A DNA stretch of 64,000 bases from Primula veris (Eukaryota; Streptophyta; Magnoliopsida; Ericales; Primulaceae). Of this stretch, positions 47,541-58,918 are shown piece by piece. Position numbers and translations under genes: made by a program. A model generated the notes under the pieces. The model was not told the DNA's origin. It searched no databases and saw nothing but the letters and a program-made list of their open reading frames with translations. The stretch is taken from the NCBI GenBank assembly GCA_963682055.1, contig OY821745.1, forward strand, positions 20,333,342-20,397,341, read 5' to 3'. Position 1 is the first letter of the stretch, and every line of letters starts with the position of its first letter.

Positions 47541-47755
47541 AGTTAACGCGTTATCATGTCTAATTCTGTTTAATCACAGTCTAATGTGTCTAATCTCGTC
47601 TAATTAAGTTGGCCAGTTAACGTGTTATCATGTCTAATTCTGTTTAATTACAGTCTAATGTGTCTAATCTCGTCTGATTAAGTTGGCCGGTTAACGCGTT
47701 ATCATGTGTAATTCTATTTAATTACAGTCTAATGTGTCTAATCTCGTCTAATCAT
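47541..47755 (+). repeat. Three-copy 74-bp tandem repeat upstream of OM64
   Basis: Units start at 47541, 47615 and 47689 (AGTTAACGCGTTATCATGTC and variants) and share TTTAATTACAGTCTAATGTG and TAATCTCGTCTAAT blocks. Spacing is exactly 74 bases. There are few mismatches between copies. Confidence 0.88.
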
Positions 47756-49020
47756 GGATAGTTTATTAGATTTTTAATCTTTGCTTAGTGCCTATGCACC
47801 GCTTAATTTTCGCATAGGTAAGCATTTTACATTACTGTGTTTACTTATTGGGTCGTCAGCATACAGACTCGTATGGACACGTCTTTCGATATTTCCGAAA
47901 ACGTTTTGTATCTCTTTAACAATACATTTAGAAAATGAGAAACACAAGTTGTACTATAACATTTTTTTTAACTTTCACATTTAACAAGTTTATCTCTAAA
48001 ATTAGAAAAATATAACTAAGATAGGTTGAAATGACTCCATATATATTTATAGTTTTTCTTATAAATTTAATATATATAAACCTATATAAATAATTATATT
48101 TTACTAATATTTTAATTGTCGTGCCCTATCCGTATTTTGTTCTAAATCTTAAAAAGTCATCATTTCGTCGTGTCCGTCTCGTATTGTATCGAGCACATAC
48201 ATGCGTGTCCGTGCTATACATAAGGTGATGGTTATTTATGATATTTATATTGACCGACTCTGTTTATCAAAGGAGGTAAATTGTATTACTAATATTAAAA
48301 GCATAATTATGCTTATCAAAAAAAAAAAATTGACAAAAATAAATAAATATTAAAAGCATAACTTTGAAAAAAGTCGTCTCGGCTAATTATGAGGTTTAAT
48401 CAACTCAACAACAACAACTGTCACACTACGTCAATAAGAAGTGCGTAAAATGACACATGAAAGTCTGAATAATTTTTTATTTTTTTAGCACTAAACGTTT
48501 TTATTTAAATTTGTCGTTGTTTTAAGTTTGATTTCAGATATAATAAGATAGTTTTGACCATTCATTACCAATTAGTGGGTTTATCACCAATTTATATATA
48601 TAAAAAATAGTCTTGTATAGTCAAAGAAAAGTAAATTATTATTTGATTAATTTTATTACTTTTCTGAACGAACATGTTTATTTGGTTTGTCACCATTTGA
48701 CCAAAGTCCCAAACATCAACAGACTCGTCTAGTTGCATATGTGTGAATGTAAGTATGTCATTTTGGTTAAATTTAAATGGTCATTTCATTTACTTGAGGG
48801 CTGCCTTTATTTTCAAAATTTACCGTATCGCCTTGTCTCGCTCATCTCGTATACGTACTGATTCGTGCTATATAGCTGGAAAATAATAAATATATCTTTT
48901 GTATTAGTTATAGTAAAAATATATTTCAAAGTAGTATAAAATTTGTAAAAATACCCTCACAAATGAAAGTGCTCATAATAAAAACAGCTAATTGTTTTTT
49001 TGTTTCAGAAAGTTATAGAG
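47756..49020. other. AT-rich spacer with degenerate hAT-like ends
   Basis: Near 48110-48225 and 48820-48875 there are CGTGTCCGT...GTGCTATA endings that resemble the right end of the 3222-3865 element, but partner ends and target duplications cannot be fixed. No coding signal is seen. Confidence 0.35.
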
Positions 49021-49215
49021 GATCCTACTTTAAATTTCGTTCTTCCCCATTTTGAAACAAGTTTATTATGGTGGTTGATGCTTTGAACCTACCAAATTTA
49101 TATAAAGTTTCACAAATAAATTAAAATGAAAAAAAAAGTGCCATAAAACAAATACTCCCGACTTGTCACCGAATTACACAACGCACAATCCAGACGTTTA
49201 TAATATCATTCAATA
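49021..49215 (-). repeat. Distant copy of the KIN17 acceptor/start-codon region
   Basis: On the minus strand, ATG at 49050 is followed by Gly-Lys-Asn codons and preceded by AACTTGTTTCAAA, and further upstream by a GGTAGGTTCAAAG block like the KIN17 acceptor. The frame stops after six codons. The upstream similarity (ACTTGTCACCGAATTACACA, CCAGACGTTTATA) parallels the copy near 3017. It lies upstream of OM64, not next to KIN17. Confidence 0.65.
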
Positions 49216-50431
49216 TATGCACATGTTATAACATCTACTAAAAACAACGTTGATCACGTAGATCAATCATACCATAACAATCCATAACCAAATAGAATAT
49301 CAAGGAAGATGATCTTGACAAAACTTAAACTGAATTTGGGAGAAACTTTTGATGCTGTCAAGGTGCGTACAATTTGCAACCCTCCAGTTTCTTACAAAAT
49401 TTTATATATTTCCTACTGCAATAAATGTTACATGGGTGTAGTGTACTGGATAAGAGCAAGTGTAACATGCCCTGATGTCGAAAACGAATCTCCTAGCATA
49501 GCTACAAATTTTTTAGCTACATAATTTGAACCCTATTCATGTCTTTGCTTCCGGCTATAAAACCAGGTTATTTCATATTCAACCATCCTCTCCTCATGCA
49601 TGCATGTCAATATTGAATCAAGCTATTTTCGAACCATTTGGAAAGCAACTCAACGAATGGAAGAAGACAATAAATATGAATTCAATGGTTGAAGGGGGCT
49701 CATTGGTGGGAGGTCACATTTCAATAAGATTTGTGTTCATAGGTAGTGTTAATCTTATAAGATTTTTAAGTGTATGACACCTTACAAGTGATAAAAAAAA
49801 TATTATTTTCGTAACTTTTTAATATTTTTTTTTTTACTTAATAATTCAAACAAGCACTAAAAAAAACCTAAAAAAAACAGCTTTTAAGTTATTTTTTTAC
49901 ACTTTGATATTTTTCTCGTGTAGATTATAATTTTTTTTAAGCTTAAAAACAACTTTTAAACTATTTTCTACAATTTAATATATTTTCCGTATAGATTATA
50001 AGTTATTTTTTAAACTTAAAAACAAGTTTTAAACTCTTCTTTTTATTAGAACGGGTGACTGAAACTTAAAAAAGTTTCGGATCAGAACATCTAGTTAAAA
50101 AATCTGGTAAAATATGATATATTACTAATATTAAATTGGAAATAGAATAACTTATGCGCTGCCAATTGGGCTCTACATGAACTTTGAGTTCGTAAAAAAA
50201 TAAATGGATCCAACGTTTTCTGTGATCTGTCTTGTTATTTTCCCACCACCTCACTATGATATTTGGTTTAACTTTGTCCAAAACATACCCTGGCCTTTTT
50301 CCTTTTTCTTTATCTCGTATGTATTGCAAAATTGTTAACAATATCGACCATTTAAAAAGTCAACTAGAGATTTTATACCCTCAACCTCAAAAAAGAAGGT
50401 TAACCAACAATCGCAACTTAGAGAGAGGTTG
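49216..50431. other. Spacer without recognised gene
   Basis: Small open frames at 49309-49524 and 49526-49777 have no recognisable domain. An AT-rich stretch near 49850-50040 repeats AAACTTAAAAACAA-type blocks. Nothing firm is supported. Confidence 0.4.
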
Positions 50432-51033
50432 TATAGTGTTGGTTTTGTATTATATCGAAAAACAATAAATTAAATAACAAATGACTGAAATGAAAATAAA
50501 CAATTTTATTTCTCACAAACGGAATATAAATTACAATTCCTGACTCAACAGAATTAAAATTACACTAATTTAAATTCCAGACAGATTTAATATAAATTAT
50601 TAAACTGCTGGACTGAATTGTAATTGTTTGAAACTGTCAGACAGAATAGTATAATTATTAAACTGCTGGACTGTTTAACAATTAAAAGAAACTGTCATAC
50701 AGAATAGTATGATTACTAAATGTCTGGACTATTTCTGTAAATAAAAAAAATTACAGAACTGGAAAGTAAATTACAAAATAGAAAAAACTGAAAAGTAAAT
50801 ACAAAAAAGTAAACAGTACTGGAAATGTAAATTACAGAATTAAAAGGACTGGAAAGTAAATTACATAACTTAAACAGTACTGAAATGAAATGGACAGCAG
50901 ATAAAAGTACTGAAATAAAATAAACAGAAATTAAAAGAAAAGGCAACTGTTGGGCAGTTTCCCTTAAACAATATTTCCCGAACCATCTTAAAGGTTTCTG
51001 GTTCTCGAGACTTTGTTCTCGAGGTACAACTTC

Positions 51034-52299
51034 TGTTGAACTTAGAGTTCAATAATGATTTTGATTATAACCTTGATTATGTTTTAATGATTTCTCTATT
51101 TCTCTATTTCATTGATATAATGCTTGTCTTTTCCAAAGAAGAGAAAATGTACATTTCAGGTCTTTAAATGATAGAGCATTCGATAACGAAGCCATAGGTT
51201 CAAGCGGAACCAGAATCGGAGCTAAAACGAAGAAGTTACGGGCTTTTGAAGATTAACGAGAAAACAGAGAAAACTGAAGTACGACCGATCGTCTGTACAA
51301 AAACGACCGATCGTTTTTGTTCTGATTTCTTCCAGAGAGTCCACAAGAAAAACGACCGGTCGAAACTCAGAAACGACCGATCGTTTTCTGAAAACGACCG
51401 ATCGACTGTAGAGAACGACCGATCGTTTTCTGCAGTTTTCGAAAACAGCTTTTCAGCAATTTCTGGGAAATAGCTTAAACCACTGAAAAATAGCCATAAC
51501 CACTTCCAACGGTCATATACAGAAAAATAGACTGTTTGGCATATATAAAGCACCCCAATCTCTCTCCTAAATCACCAATTACAATATCTATTAACATCCT
51601 TCAACCTCTCTTATAAAAACCATAAAATCACCATTTTGGTGAATATATTCGAGAAAGAGAGAAATCAAAGAAAAGGAGATTCAAGCTCGATCATCATCAA
51701 CAACTCACCAATTAGCTTTTTAAGAAGCAATTAGAATCGTGAGCGAAGTTACATTTTTGTAACTAAATTTGTATCGAGTGTTTTATAAACTTAATTGTGA
51801 GCGAGTGAACGGGTAGAGGCTTTGTAAGCAAGTGAAGCTTAAAAGCTCTAGGTTTTTCATTCGGGTACTCATAAATTGAGGGGGAGTCGTAGACTCGTAG
51901 ACGTGTTCTCTTGCACTTGTATCAAGAGTAGGAACCCCGGGTAGAGGGTGAGCCAATCGGTCGATTGAGCTCAATAGGATTTGTAATATCCGCAAGAACA
52001 TTTTTAGTGAAATACTCGGTAGTACCGAGGAGAGGACGTAGGCGCGTTTGCCGAACCTCCATAAATCGCGGTGTCAATTCCTTTCCCTTACTTTTACTTT
52101 ACGCAACTTTTTTTATTGCTTATTTTCTTGTTTGCGTTAAGTAATTCTAGCAATTCTTTAACTCTTGTTATAACGCTTAAGCTTAGAATTGCATTAGTTG
52201 GGTGTTAGTTGCTTAGAATTTTAATTAGGCGAAAATCGCCATAAACCTTATTCACCCCCCCCCCCCCCCCTCCCTCTAAGGTTAGCACACGGGACAACA
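51034..52299 (+). repeat. 5' LTR of the gag-only element
   Basis: 1266 bp, TGTTGAAC...GGACAACA. It contains six CGACCGATCG-type boxes at 51282-51425, a TATA box (TATATAAA, 51542-51549) about 115 bases downstream of them, and a run of 16 C at 52255-52270 near the end. Confidence 0.95.
51282..51425 (+). promoter_or_regulatory. Phased CGACCGATCG palindromic boxes in the LTR promoter
   Basis: Copies start at 51282, 51304, 51353 (CGACCGGTCG variant), 51374, 51395 and 51416. The last four are exactly 21 bases apart, about two helical turns. The core CGATCG is palindromic and several copies extend to AACGACCGATCGTTTT. The same array lies in the 3' LTR (54913-55056), with the first copy mutated to CAACCGATCG. 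A binding-site role is inferred. Confidence 0.6.
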
Positions 52300-52301
52300 A
52301 T

Positions 52302-52314
52302 TGGTATCAGAGCC
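52302..52314 (+). other. Primer-binding site (initiator Met tRNA type)
   Basis: TGGTATCAGAGCC begins two bases after the 5' LTR. It is the usual complement of the initiator methionine tRNA 3' end in plant Copia elements. Confidence 0.9.
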
Positions 52315-52361
52315 GAGGCTCTTGCATATAGGAATCTAACGATTCTAGAGTTAAGATCCCG

Positions 52362-54392
52362 ATGGCTAACATACTAAATTTCGCATCCGGCATGGCTTCA
52401 TCACCCAATACACCACCATATTTTGATGGAATAAATTTTTCATATTGGAAGGATAGGATGAGCATGTTTTTACAAAGCTCTAATGTTAGGCTTTGGATGA
52501 CTATTAAAGTAGGATATTCCGCACCTACATCCGAAAATAGCGAGAACCCAATCCCCGTAGAGGACCTAGATAAAGCTCAACTAGAAGCCTACTCTACGAA
52601 CGCCAAAGCGATGTATGCTATTGTTTGTGCCGTTTCTCCTAACGAGTACAACAAAATTTCCGCTTGTAAAACCGCAAAGGGTATGTGGGATAAGTTAGTA
52701 GTTATGCATGAGGGAACTAACCAAGTTAAGGATTGCAAACTCCAACTTTTAGTTCATGACTACGAACTCTTTAAGATGAGCGAGGGAGAAACTATTTCCG
52801 ATATGCTTGCTAGATTTACAACTATTACTAATGGATTAACATCTCTTGGTAAGTGTTTGTCTTGTAAGGAAATGGTTTCTAAGGTGATTCGGAGCTTACC
52901 GAAGGAATGGGAACCAAAGGTCACCGCAATTCAAGAGACGCATGACATGAATACCTACTCTCTTGATGCTTTGACGGGTTCACTCATTACACACGAGATC
53001 ACCCTCAATAGTCACAAGCCAATCTCAAAAAGGAGGGAGATAGCTTTCAAAAGAACGACTTGTGACGAAAGCAATGAGCTATCCGATGACGACGAAAATT
53101 TAATGCAAATCATTCGAATCGTCAAGGAAATCCTAAAGATAAAGGACCAACGCAAACATAAAGGTAAATCGTCAAATAATTCAATTTATTCTAACGATTT
53201 TGTTTGCTATACATGTGGCAAGGAAGGACACATGGCGAGAGATTGCCTTAAGAATCGCAAGAGCAAAGGAAAGAAGAAGATATCCGCTTCAAGCTCTAGC
53301 GATAGCTCCGACCAAGATGAAGTCGCTCACCTTGGTTGCTATATGGCCATGGAAGACAAAAATGAGCCTAACAAATCGTCTTCAAGCGAAAGAGACAACT
53401 CAAGCGAAAGTGAAGCCGATGAGGTAAATGATCTATCTTATGATGAATTACTTCATATGTGCGATATTTATTCCAAAAAATTTCCTAAGCTTGTTGAAAA
53501 GGTCGACTCTCTTAAAAGGATAAATTCTTCCCTCAATGAAGAAATAAGATCCTTGAAAAGAGATAAAATTGAAAATGAGTCTATTCCGACATCGTCATTC
53601 TCTTTACATGATATAGATGACGAAAAGGAAGACTTAAAAGATAAAAACGAGTTTTTAAAAACCGAAAATGACTCTTTGAAAAATAAAAACGATGAGCTTG
53701 TCATTGCGGTCGAAAAACTCGAGTTAACAATCTCAAGGTTTTCCAAAGGGAAAACCGTGTTGGACGAAATTTTGAGTTGTCAAAAAGATGTTAATGACAA
53801 AAGCGGTGTGGGTTTCGATTCCAACTCTATTGGCTCAAGTACAACCCGCTTTGTCAAATCTCCTAGCTTGTCTACAACTCCTATTCCGCCTATACAAAAG
53901 GTTGTTTTTACACAAGGGAGTACTTCAAGAGTTTTGCCGAACTCTTGTAATAATAGAAGAGGTTTAGGTTTTCAAACCAAAACCGCTCATCATACTTCTA
54001 AAACTTCCTACAAAAAGTCGCATAGTTCTCGTTTTACGAAAAAGTCTATGCATTGTATACATTGTAGTAGAAATGAGCATTTTTCTTCTAAATGCCCAAA
54101 TCGCTTTCATGTTAGTAGAAGCGATTTGAAATGGGTAGTAAAGACCCGAGCCACTAACAATGTCGGACCCAAAAGAAATTGGATACCAAAGGACAAAACT
54201 TGTGTTGTAGGTATCTCCATCCAAAAGGAGAAAATCAACAAGTGGTTGGCGACACCGGCAAAAGTCGTGGAAGTCAAGAAGATCGACTCCACCATCAAGA
54301 AGGAAGTGCCATTAATCGACAAAGGTGGAAGGCATACCAACAAGTGGTACCACCTATTTGGCATCGGCAACGCTCAATGCAAATGCCATTAG
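52362..54392 (+). CDS. gag: SIRE-like Gag polyprotein of the gag-only element
   Basis: An intact 676-residue frame starting 62 bases after the LTR. The N-terminal part (PPYFDGINFSYWKDRMSMFL, then the region with MWDKLVVMHEGTNQVKDCKL and VIRSLPKEWEPKVTAI) is the Copia gag/UBN2 domain. A CCHC zinc knuckle CYTCGKEGHMARDC lies at 282-295, followed by a Ser-rich acidic linker, a long coiled coil (about 370-465) and a second knuckle-like CIHCSRNEHFSSKC (about 565-578). The segment GPKRNWIPKDK near 607 is typical of SIRE gag just before protease, but here the frame ends with no protease. The intact frame suggests the protein may still be made and assembled with a partner's enzymes. Confidence 0.93.
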   Translation: MANILNFASGMASSPNTPPYFDGINFSYWKDRMSMFLQSSNVRLWMTIKVGYSAPTSENSENPIPVEDLDKAQLEAYSTNAKAMYAIVCAVSPNEYNKISACKTAKGMWDKLVVMHEGTNQVKDCKLQLLVHDYELFKMSEGETISDMLARFTTITNGLTSLGKCLSCKEMVSKVIRSLPKEWEPKVTAIQETHDMNTYSLDALTGSLITHEITLNSHKPISKRREIAFKRTTCDESNELSDDDENLMQIIRIVKEILKIKDQRKHKGKSSNNSIYSNDFVCYTCGKEGHMARDCLKNRKSKGKKKISASSSSDSSDQDEVAHLGCYMAMEDKNEPNKSSSSERDNSSESEADEVNDLSYDELLHMCDIYSKKFPKLVEKVDSLKRINSSLNEEIRSLKRDKIENESIPTSSFSLHDIDDEKEDLKDKNEFLKTENDSLKNKNDELVIAVEKLELTISRFSKGKTVLDEILSCQKDVNDKSGVGFDSNSIGSSTTRFVKSPSLSTTPIPPIQKVVFTQGSTSRVLPNSCNNRRGLGFQTKTAHHTSKTSYKKSHSSRFTKKSMHCIHCSRNEHFSSKCPNRFHVSRSDLKWVVKTRATNNVGPKRNWIPKDKTCVVGISIQKEKINKWLATPAKVVEVKKIDSTIKKEVPLIDKGGRHTNKWYHLFGIGNAQCKCH

Positions 54393-54664
54393 CGAGCGGA
54401 CTCACCATCACATATTCGGTATACTCTACTCTTTTATGTCTACATATATGTGATTAGGTGGGTATATGCTTAATAATAACATTTTTCATGTTTTGGTTTT
54501 TCTTTAAAAACCCTTCACATAACCCCATATTTTTTGATTGCATTTTGATAATGCCAAAGGGGGAGAAAAATGATATATTTCGAGGAAATGCGTTTTATTT
54601 AAATGGAGGAGATATTTTTCTTGTAAAATCATCATTAGTTTGTCATAATCAAAATGGGGGAGAT
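54393..54664 (+). other. 3' untranslated region with two polypurine tracts
   Basis: AAAGGGGGAGAAAAATGATA near 54556 and AAAATGGGGGAGAT at 54651-54664. The second directly abuts the 3' LTR and is the expected primer. No coding sequence is present. Confidence 0.85.
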
Positions 54665-55927
54665 TGTTGAACTTAGAGTTCAATAATGATTTTGATTATA
54701 ACCTTGATTATGTTTTAATGATTTTACTATTTCTCTATTTCATTGATATAATGCTTGTCTTTTCCAAAGAAGAGAAAATGTACATTTCAGGTCTTTAAAT
54801 GATAGAGCATTCGATAACGAAGCCATAGGTTCAAGCGGAACCAGAATCGGAGCTAAAACGAAGAAGTTACGGGCTTTTGAAGATTAACGAGAAAACAGAG
54901 AAAACTGAAGTACAACCGATCGTCTGTACAAAAACGACCGATCGTTTTTGTTCTGATTTCTTCCAGAGAGTCCACAAGAAAAACGACCGGTCGAAACTCA
55001 GAAACGACCGATCGTTTTCTGAAAACGACCGATCGACTGTAGAGAACGACCGATCGTTTTCTGCAGTTTTCGAAAACAGCTTTTCAGCAATTTCTGGGAA
55101 ATAGCTTAAACCACTGAAAAATAGCCATAACCACTTCCAACGGTCATATACAGAAAAATAGACTGTTTGGCATATATAAAGCACCCCAATCTCTCTCCTA
55201 AATCACCAATTACAATATCTATTAACATCCTTCAACCTCTCTCATAAAAACCCTAAAATTACCATTTTGGTGAATATATTCGAGAAAGAGGGAAATCAAA
55301 GAAAAGGAGATTCAAGCTCGATCATCATCAACAACTCACCAATTAGCTTTTTAAGAAGCAATTAGAATCGTGAGCGAAGTTACATTTTTGTAACTAAATT
55401 TGTATCGAGTGTTTTATAAACTTAATTGTGAGCGAGTGAACGGGTAGAGGCTTTGTAAGCAAGTGAAGCTTAAAAGCTCTAGGTTTTTCATTCGGGTACT
55501 CATAAATTGAGGGGGAGTCGTAGACTCGTAGACGTGTTCTCTTGCACTTGTATCAAGAGTAGGAACCCCGGGTAGAGGGTGAGCCAATCGGTTGATTGAG
55601 CTCAATAGGATTTGTAATATCCGCAAGAATATTTTTAGTGAAATACTCGGTAGTACCGAGGAGAGGACGTAGGCGCGTTTGCCGAACCTCTATAAATCGT
55701 GGTGTCAATTCCTTTCCCTTACTTTTACTTTACGCAACTTTTTTTATTGCTTATTTTCTTGTTTGCGTTAAGTAATTCTAGCAATTCTTTAACTCTTGTT
55801 ATAACGCTTAAGCTTAGAATTGCATTAGTTGGGTGCTAGTTGCTTAGAATTTTAAGTAGGCGAAAATCGCCATAAACCTTATTCACCCCCCCCCCCCCCC
55901 TCTCTAAGGTTAGCACACGGGACAACA
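54665..55927 (+). repeat. 3' LTR of the gag-only element
   Basis: 1263 bp, nearly identical to 51034-52299. It carries a 15-base C run at 55886-55900 and the same palindromic box array and TATA box. Confidence 0.95.
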
Positions 55928-56918
55928 ACTTCTATCTCAGAGTGGTTCGCGTGGAAACCGGCACCGAACCACAGATCTGAAAAGGACTGAAAAGTAAATT
56001 ACATAACTTAAACAGTACTGAAATGAAATGGACAGAAGATAAAAGTACTGAAATAAAATAAACAGAAATTAAAAGAAGAGGCAACTGCTGGGCAGTTTTC
56101 ATTAAACAATATTTCCCGAACCACCTTAAAGGTTTCTGGTTCTCGAGACTTTGTTCCCAAAGTATAACTTCTGTCTCAGAGTGGTTCGCGTGAAAACCGG
56201 CACCGAACCACAGATCGAGCTGTTGGTGGTGTGATTCTCTCTCTAATATGATCTTGTATGCTTGTGTGTGTGTGATTGATGTTGTGTCTGAATGGGAGGG
56301 GGAGGGCTGCCTTTTATAGACTTTCTTGAAACCGCAGCTATTAATGGTCATTCAATTATGTGAGTTACACCCCCAGAATCCGCCCTTCAATTTTTGCAAC
56401 TTATTCTCATTGAATGCTGGCGTTTCAACTTGCTGGAAACTCTAGAGACCCGAGACCCTAGAGACCCGAGACATTCCCCCAATCCCAAGGTCCGCGCCCG
56501 CGCCCGCGCGCGTGACCCGAGACCCGAGCGAGCGTGTGTGATACACACTAATACACTTAAGTGTATGTGGACATGTTAGTTTAACAATTACATGGGTTGG
56601 ACTTGTATATATATTGTAAAACTAACTCTTAATCTTCCAATATGGAATAACCCTCATTGGTTTTCCATTTATTTAATTCATTTTCCAGCATTGAGGTTTT
56701 CTCCTCTTTCGAAAACCTAACTTTGAAGCCAATTTGTATTCACACCTATTCTCCGAATAGCTCATGTGATATACCGTTACGAAGCTCGTCACACGGGCTA
56801 CTCAAACACGTTGAGTACGGTATCAAAAACTCAGAGTTGTCACATGTAATATTGACTCGAAGTTGGTTCTGTGACCATTCGGAAACATCCATGTAAAACA
56901 TGTTTTTCCAACATATAG

Positions 56919-58088
56919 TCCTTTAGTAGCCTCGTGCATGTTGTGAACGGCCCCGGTCCGAGATGCGACAGTCGATCCCTATCCACTCGTGACTTCTTTA
57001 TTTATTATTTGTCGTATTTGTAGTAGTTCGTTATCGTTTATATTTTGGTATTTAGTTATGTTAGTAATTAAAGTGAATATGACTTACGGGTCTTTTGTTA
57101 TTCACGCAAGAGGTCGCTCTCTTGTTTATGAGTAGGGTTATCCACAAAACAATTAGTCATTCATTAATATATTTTCAAGATCTTAAACTGTTTCTCTTTC
57201 TCTCTTACTTGTGCATTTTGTTGCTTAGAAGAACGGGTTTTGGTCAACTAATGTAGAAAATTGCCTAAGATTTTGTAGTTTGTAATGTACTTGAGAAAGA
57301 TAGGGGTGGATTAGTCCATCATTGCACCACTAGCCTACTCTTTCATGATTTGGTTGTGTGTATTTGCCTATTCTCTAAAATAGAAATATTTGGATAGTTG
57401 TGCAATGACCTTAATTCCTTATATACGAAGCTGGTTGCAGACATACTTAATAAAAACATGATACATTTTTCTAAAGAACGTGACATATTTTTCTAAATAA
57501 CATAAGTTTAAATCAGGGGATTAAGCAGCTCAGCTTGATTTAAAAAAAAAAAATACAAAGGGAACCAACTAAAAATAACTGACTTTGTTTTGTTTGTCTA
57601 AACTGTTTTAAAAAGTTGGCTTGATAGTAAAACAAGTTAGATTCAAAGGTGGCTTCATATTGAATATTGCACTTCATTTTTACGCTTAAAGAACGTCTAT
57701 TGAATATTGATACTTAGACAACGGTCTTACCGTATTCCTATGCGAGATATTTTACATTTTGCACAAAATAAAAAACAGGCAAACGGCTAAGTGAAAGTTC
57801 TACCCCCACAAACAATTATTCAAATCTCTACTCACATAATAAAATGATGAAAAAACTAAAAAGACTATAATTTTTACCTCAAAACAAAAAAATTCTCCTT
57901 GAAAAAAAATCTTAGCACTTTAAAAAGTCCTAACCCGATTATAAGTAGCTAAATTTGAACCTAATGACAAAATATTTTGGAAATGTGAGTACCTTACGAC
58001 CAAGATATAAAGAAAGAAAAGCACACAAACACAAATTTGTTAACGAGCTTCACCCAACACTCGCTAGTTCCACATGTCGCTGCATGTG

Positions 58089-58141
<53 letters not shown>

Positions 58142-58872
58142 AGCATTACAACTACGTAATCTAGCTTGATCACACAAATCTATGATTCTTTCACACAATA
58201 GTTTTCTCTCTTTATAATATTATCTCTCAAACATGTGATAATATATAAAGTATCAATGAGTAAATTTAAGAGTATATATGTAAGACACAACATGGGTTTT
58301 ATACATATTACAACCAAAGTCATATTTGGCTTCACATCTCTACAATCTTCCATATGGTGATAAATGCCGAGAGATCCACATGATTCCCGATTAGACCATG
58401 TCTACTAAAATTATACACTATAACTCTACATATGTTTTGTCCATTTTCATCTAAATTTGTAAATAATTTACTTATATTATATAAGAACCGATAGTCTAAT
58501 TTTTCGTGTGTAAGCCGTACTATACACACTAAACTATTTACGAATTATAATAGTAGACACTTATTTACGCATTAATAAATAAAACAAATAACAAATTCCT
58601 AATATAAAATCTCATAAAAATGTAACAATGTCTAATAAAAAAAATATTAAACAAAAAAAAACATGTCTTTTAATCGTATTTCCTAGCATTATCGTTAATT
58701 TTTTTAATAAAATTTATAGTTACAATAAATCGTCCTACCATCTTACTAATAATTGATTTCTTTAACTTAATCTTAACATTTATTTTAACCCGTAAATGAT
58801 GATGTCTATTTTAAAAATTTTATAAAGTATATTCTAATATGAATACGCATCTTGATGCATAAGTGTAATAGT

Positions 58873-58918
<46 letters not shown>
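56919..58918. other. Unannotated AT-rich region with microsatellites
   Basis: No gene is recognised. A less AT-rich stretch at 56930-57140 (with CGGCCCCGGTCCGAGATGCG) stands out but has no long frame. (TA)n tracts lie at about 58093-58137 and 58877-58911. The short frame at 58332-58529 has no domain. Confidence 0.45.

Larger units (their letters stand above)
51034..55927 (+). mobile_element. Gag-only Copia (TR-GAG type) retrotransposon, 4.9 kb
   Basis: Complete structure: 5' LTR 51034-52299, primer-binding site at 52302, one gag ORF, polypurine tract, 3' LTR 54665-55927, and the perfect 5-base target duplication ACTTC (51029-51033 and 55928-55932). The LTRs differ at roughly a dozen positions by eye, so insertion is recent. 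Only 272 bases separate gag from the 3' LTR, so there is no protease, integrase or reverse transcriptase. It must depend on an autonomous SIRE-like relative. It is nested in the family C solo LTR. Confidence 0.95.
50437..56913 (-). repeat. Solo LTR, family C copy 2, split by a nested element
   Basis: Ends TGTTGG (50437) and CCAACA (56913) are flanked by the perfect target duplication TATAG (50432-50436 and 56914-56918). Without the nested retrotransposon and its duplicated ACTTC, the LTR is about 1.58 kb. It is the same family and orientation as 33438-34830. A segment of about 235 bases around the insertion point is tandemly duplicated (50842-51033 plus 55928-55980, and again 55981-56215). 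Confidence 0.88.

Noticed and set aside
49309..49777. Two adjacent small ORFs as a possible gene
   Set aside because: No domain, no splice logic and no similarity to anything else in the window; left as unannotated spacer.
51246..51473. Open frames with repeated Asn-Asp-Arg-Ser in both LTRs (also 54877-55104 and the opposite strand)
   Set aside because: They are translations of the palindromic DNA boxes inside an LTR promoter, with no start context or domain.
52255..52270. C16 run (and C15 at 55886) as a functional G-quadruplex signal
   Set aside because: A homopolymer length difference between LTRs is as likely slippage or sequencing error; no supporting structure beyond the run itself.
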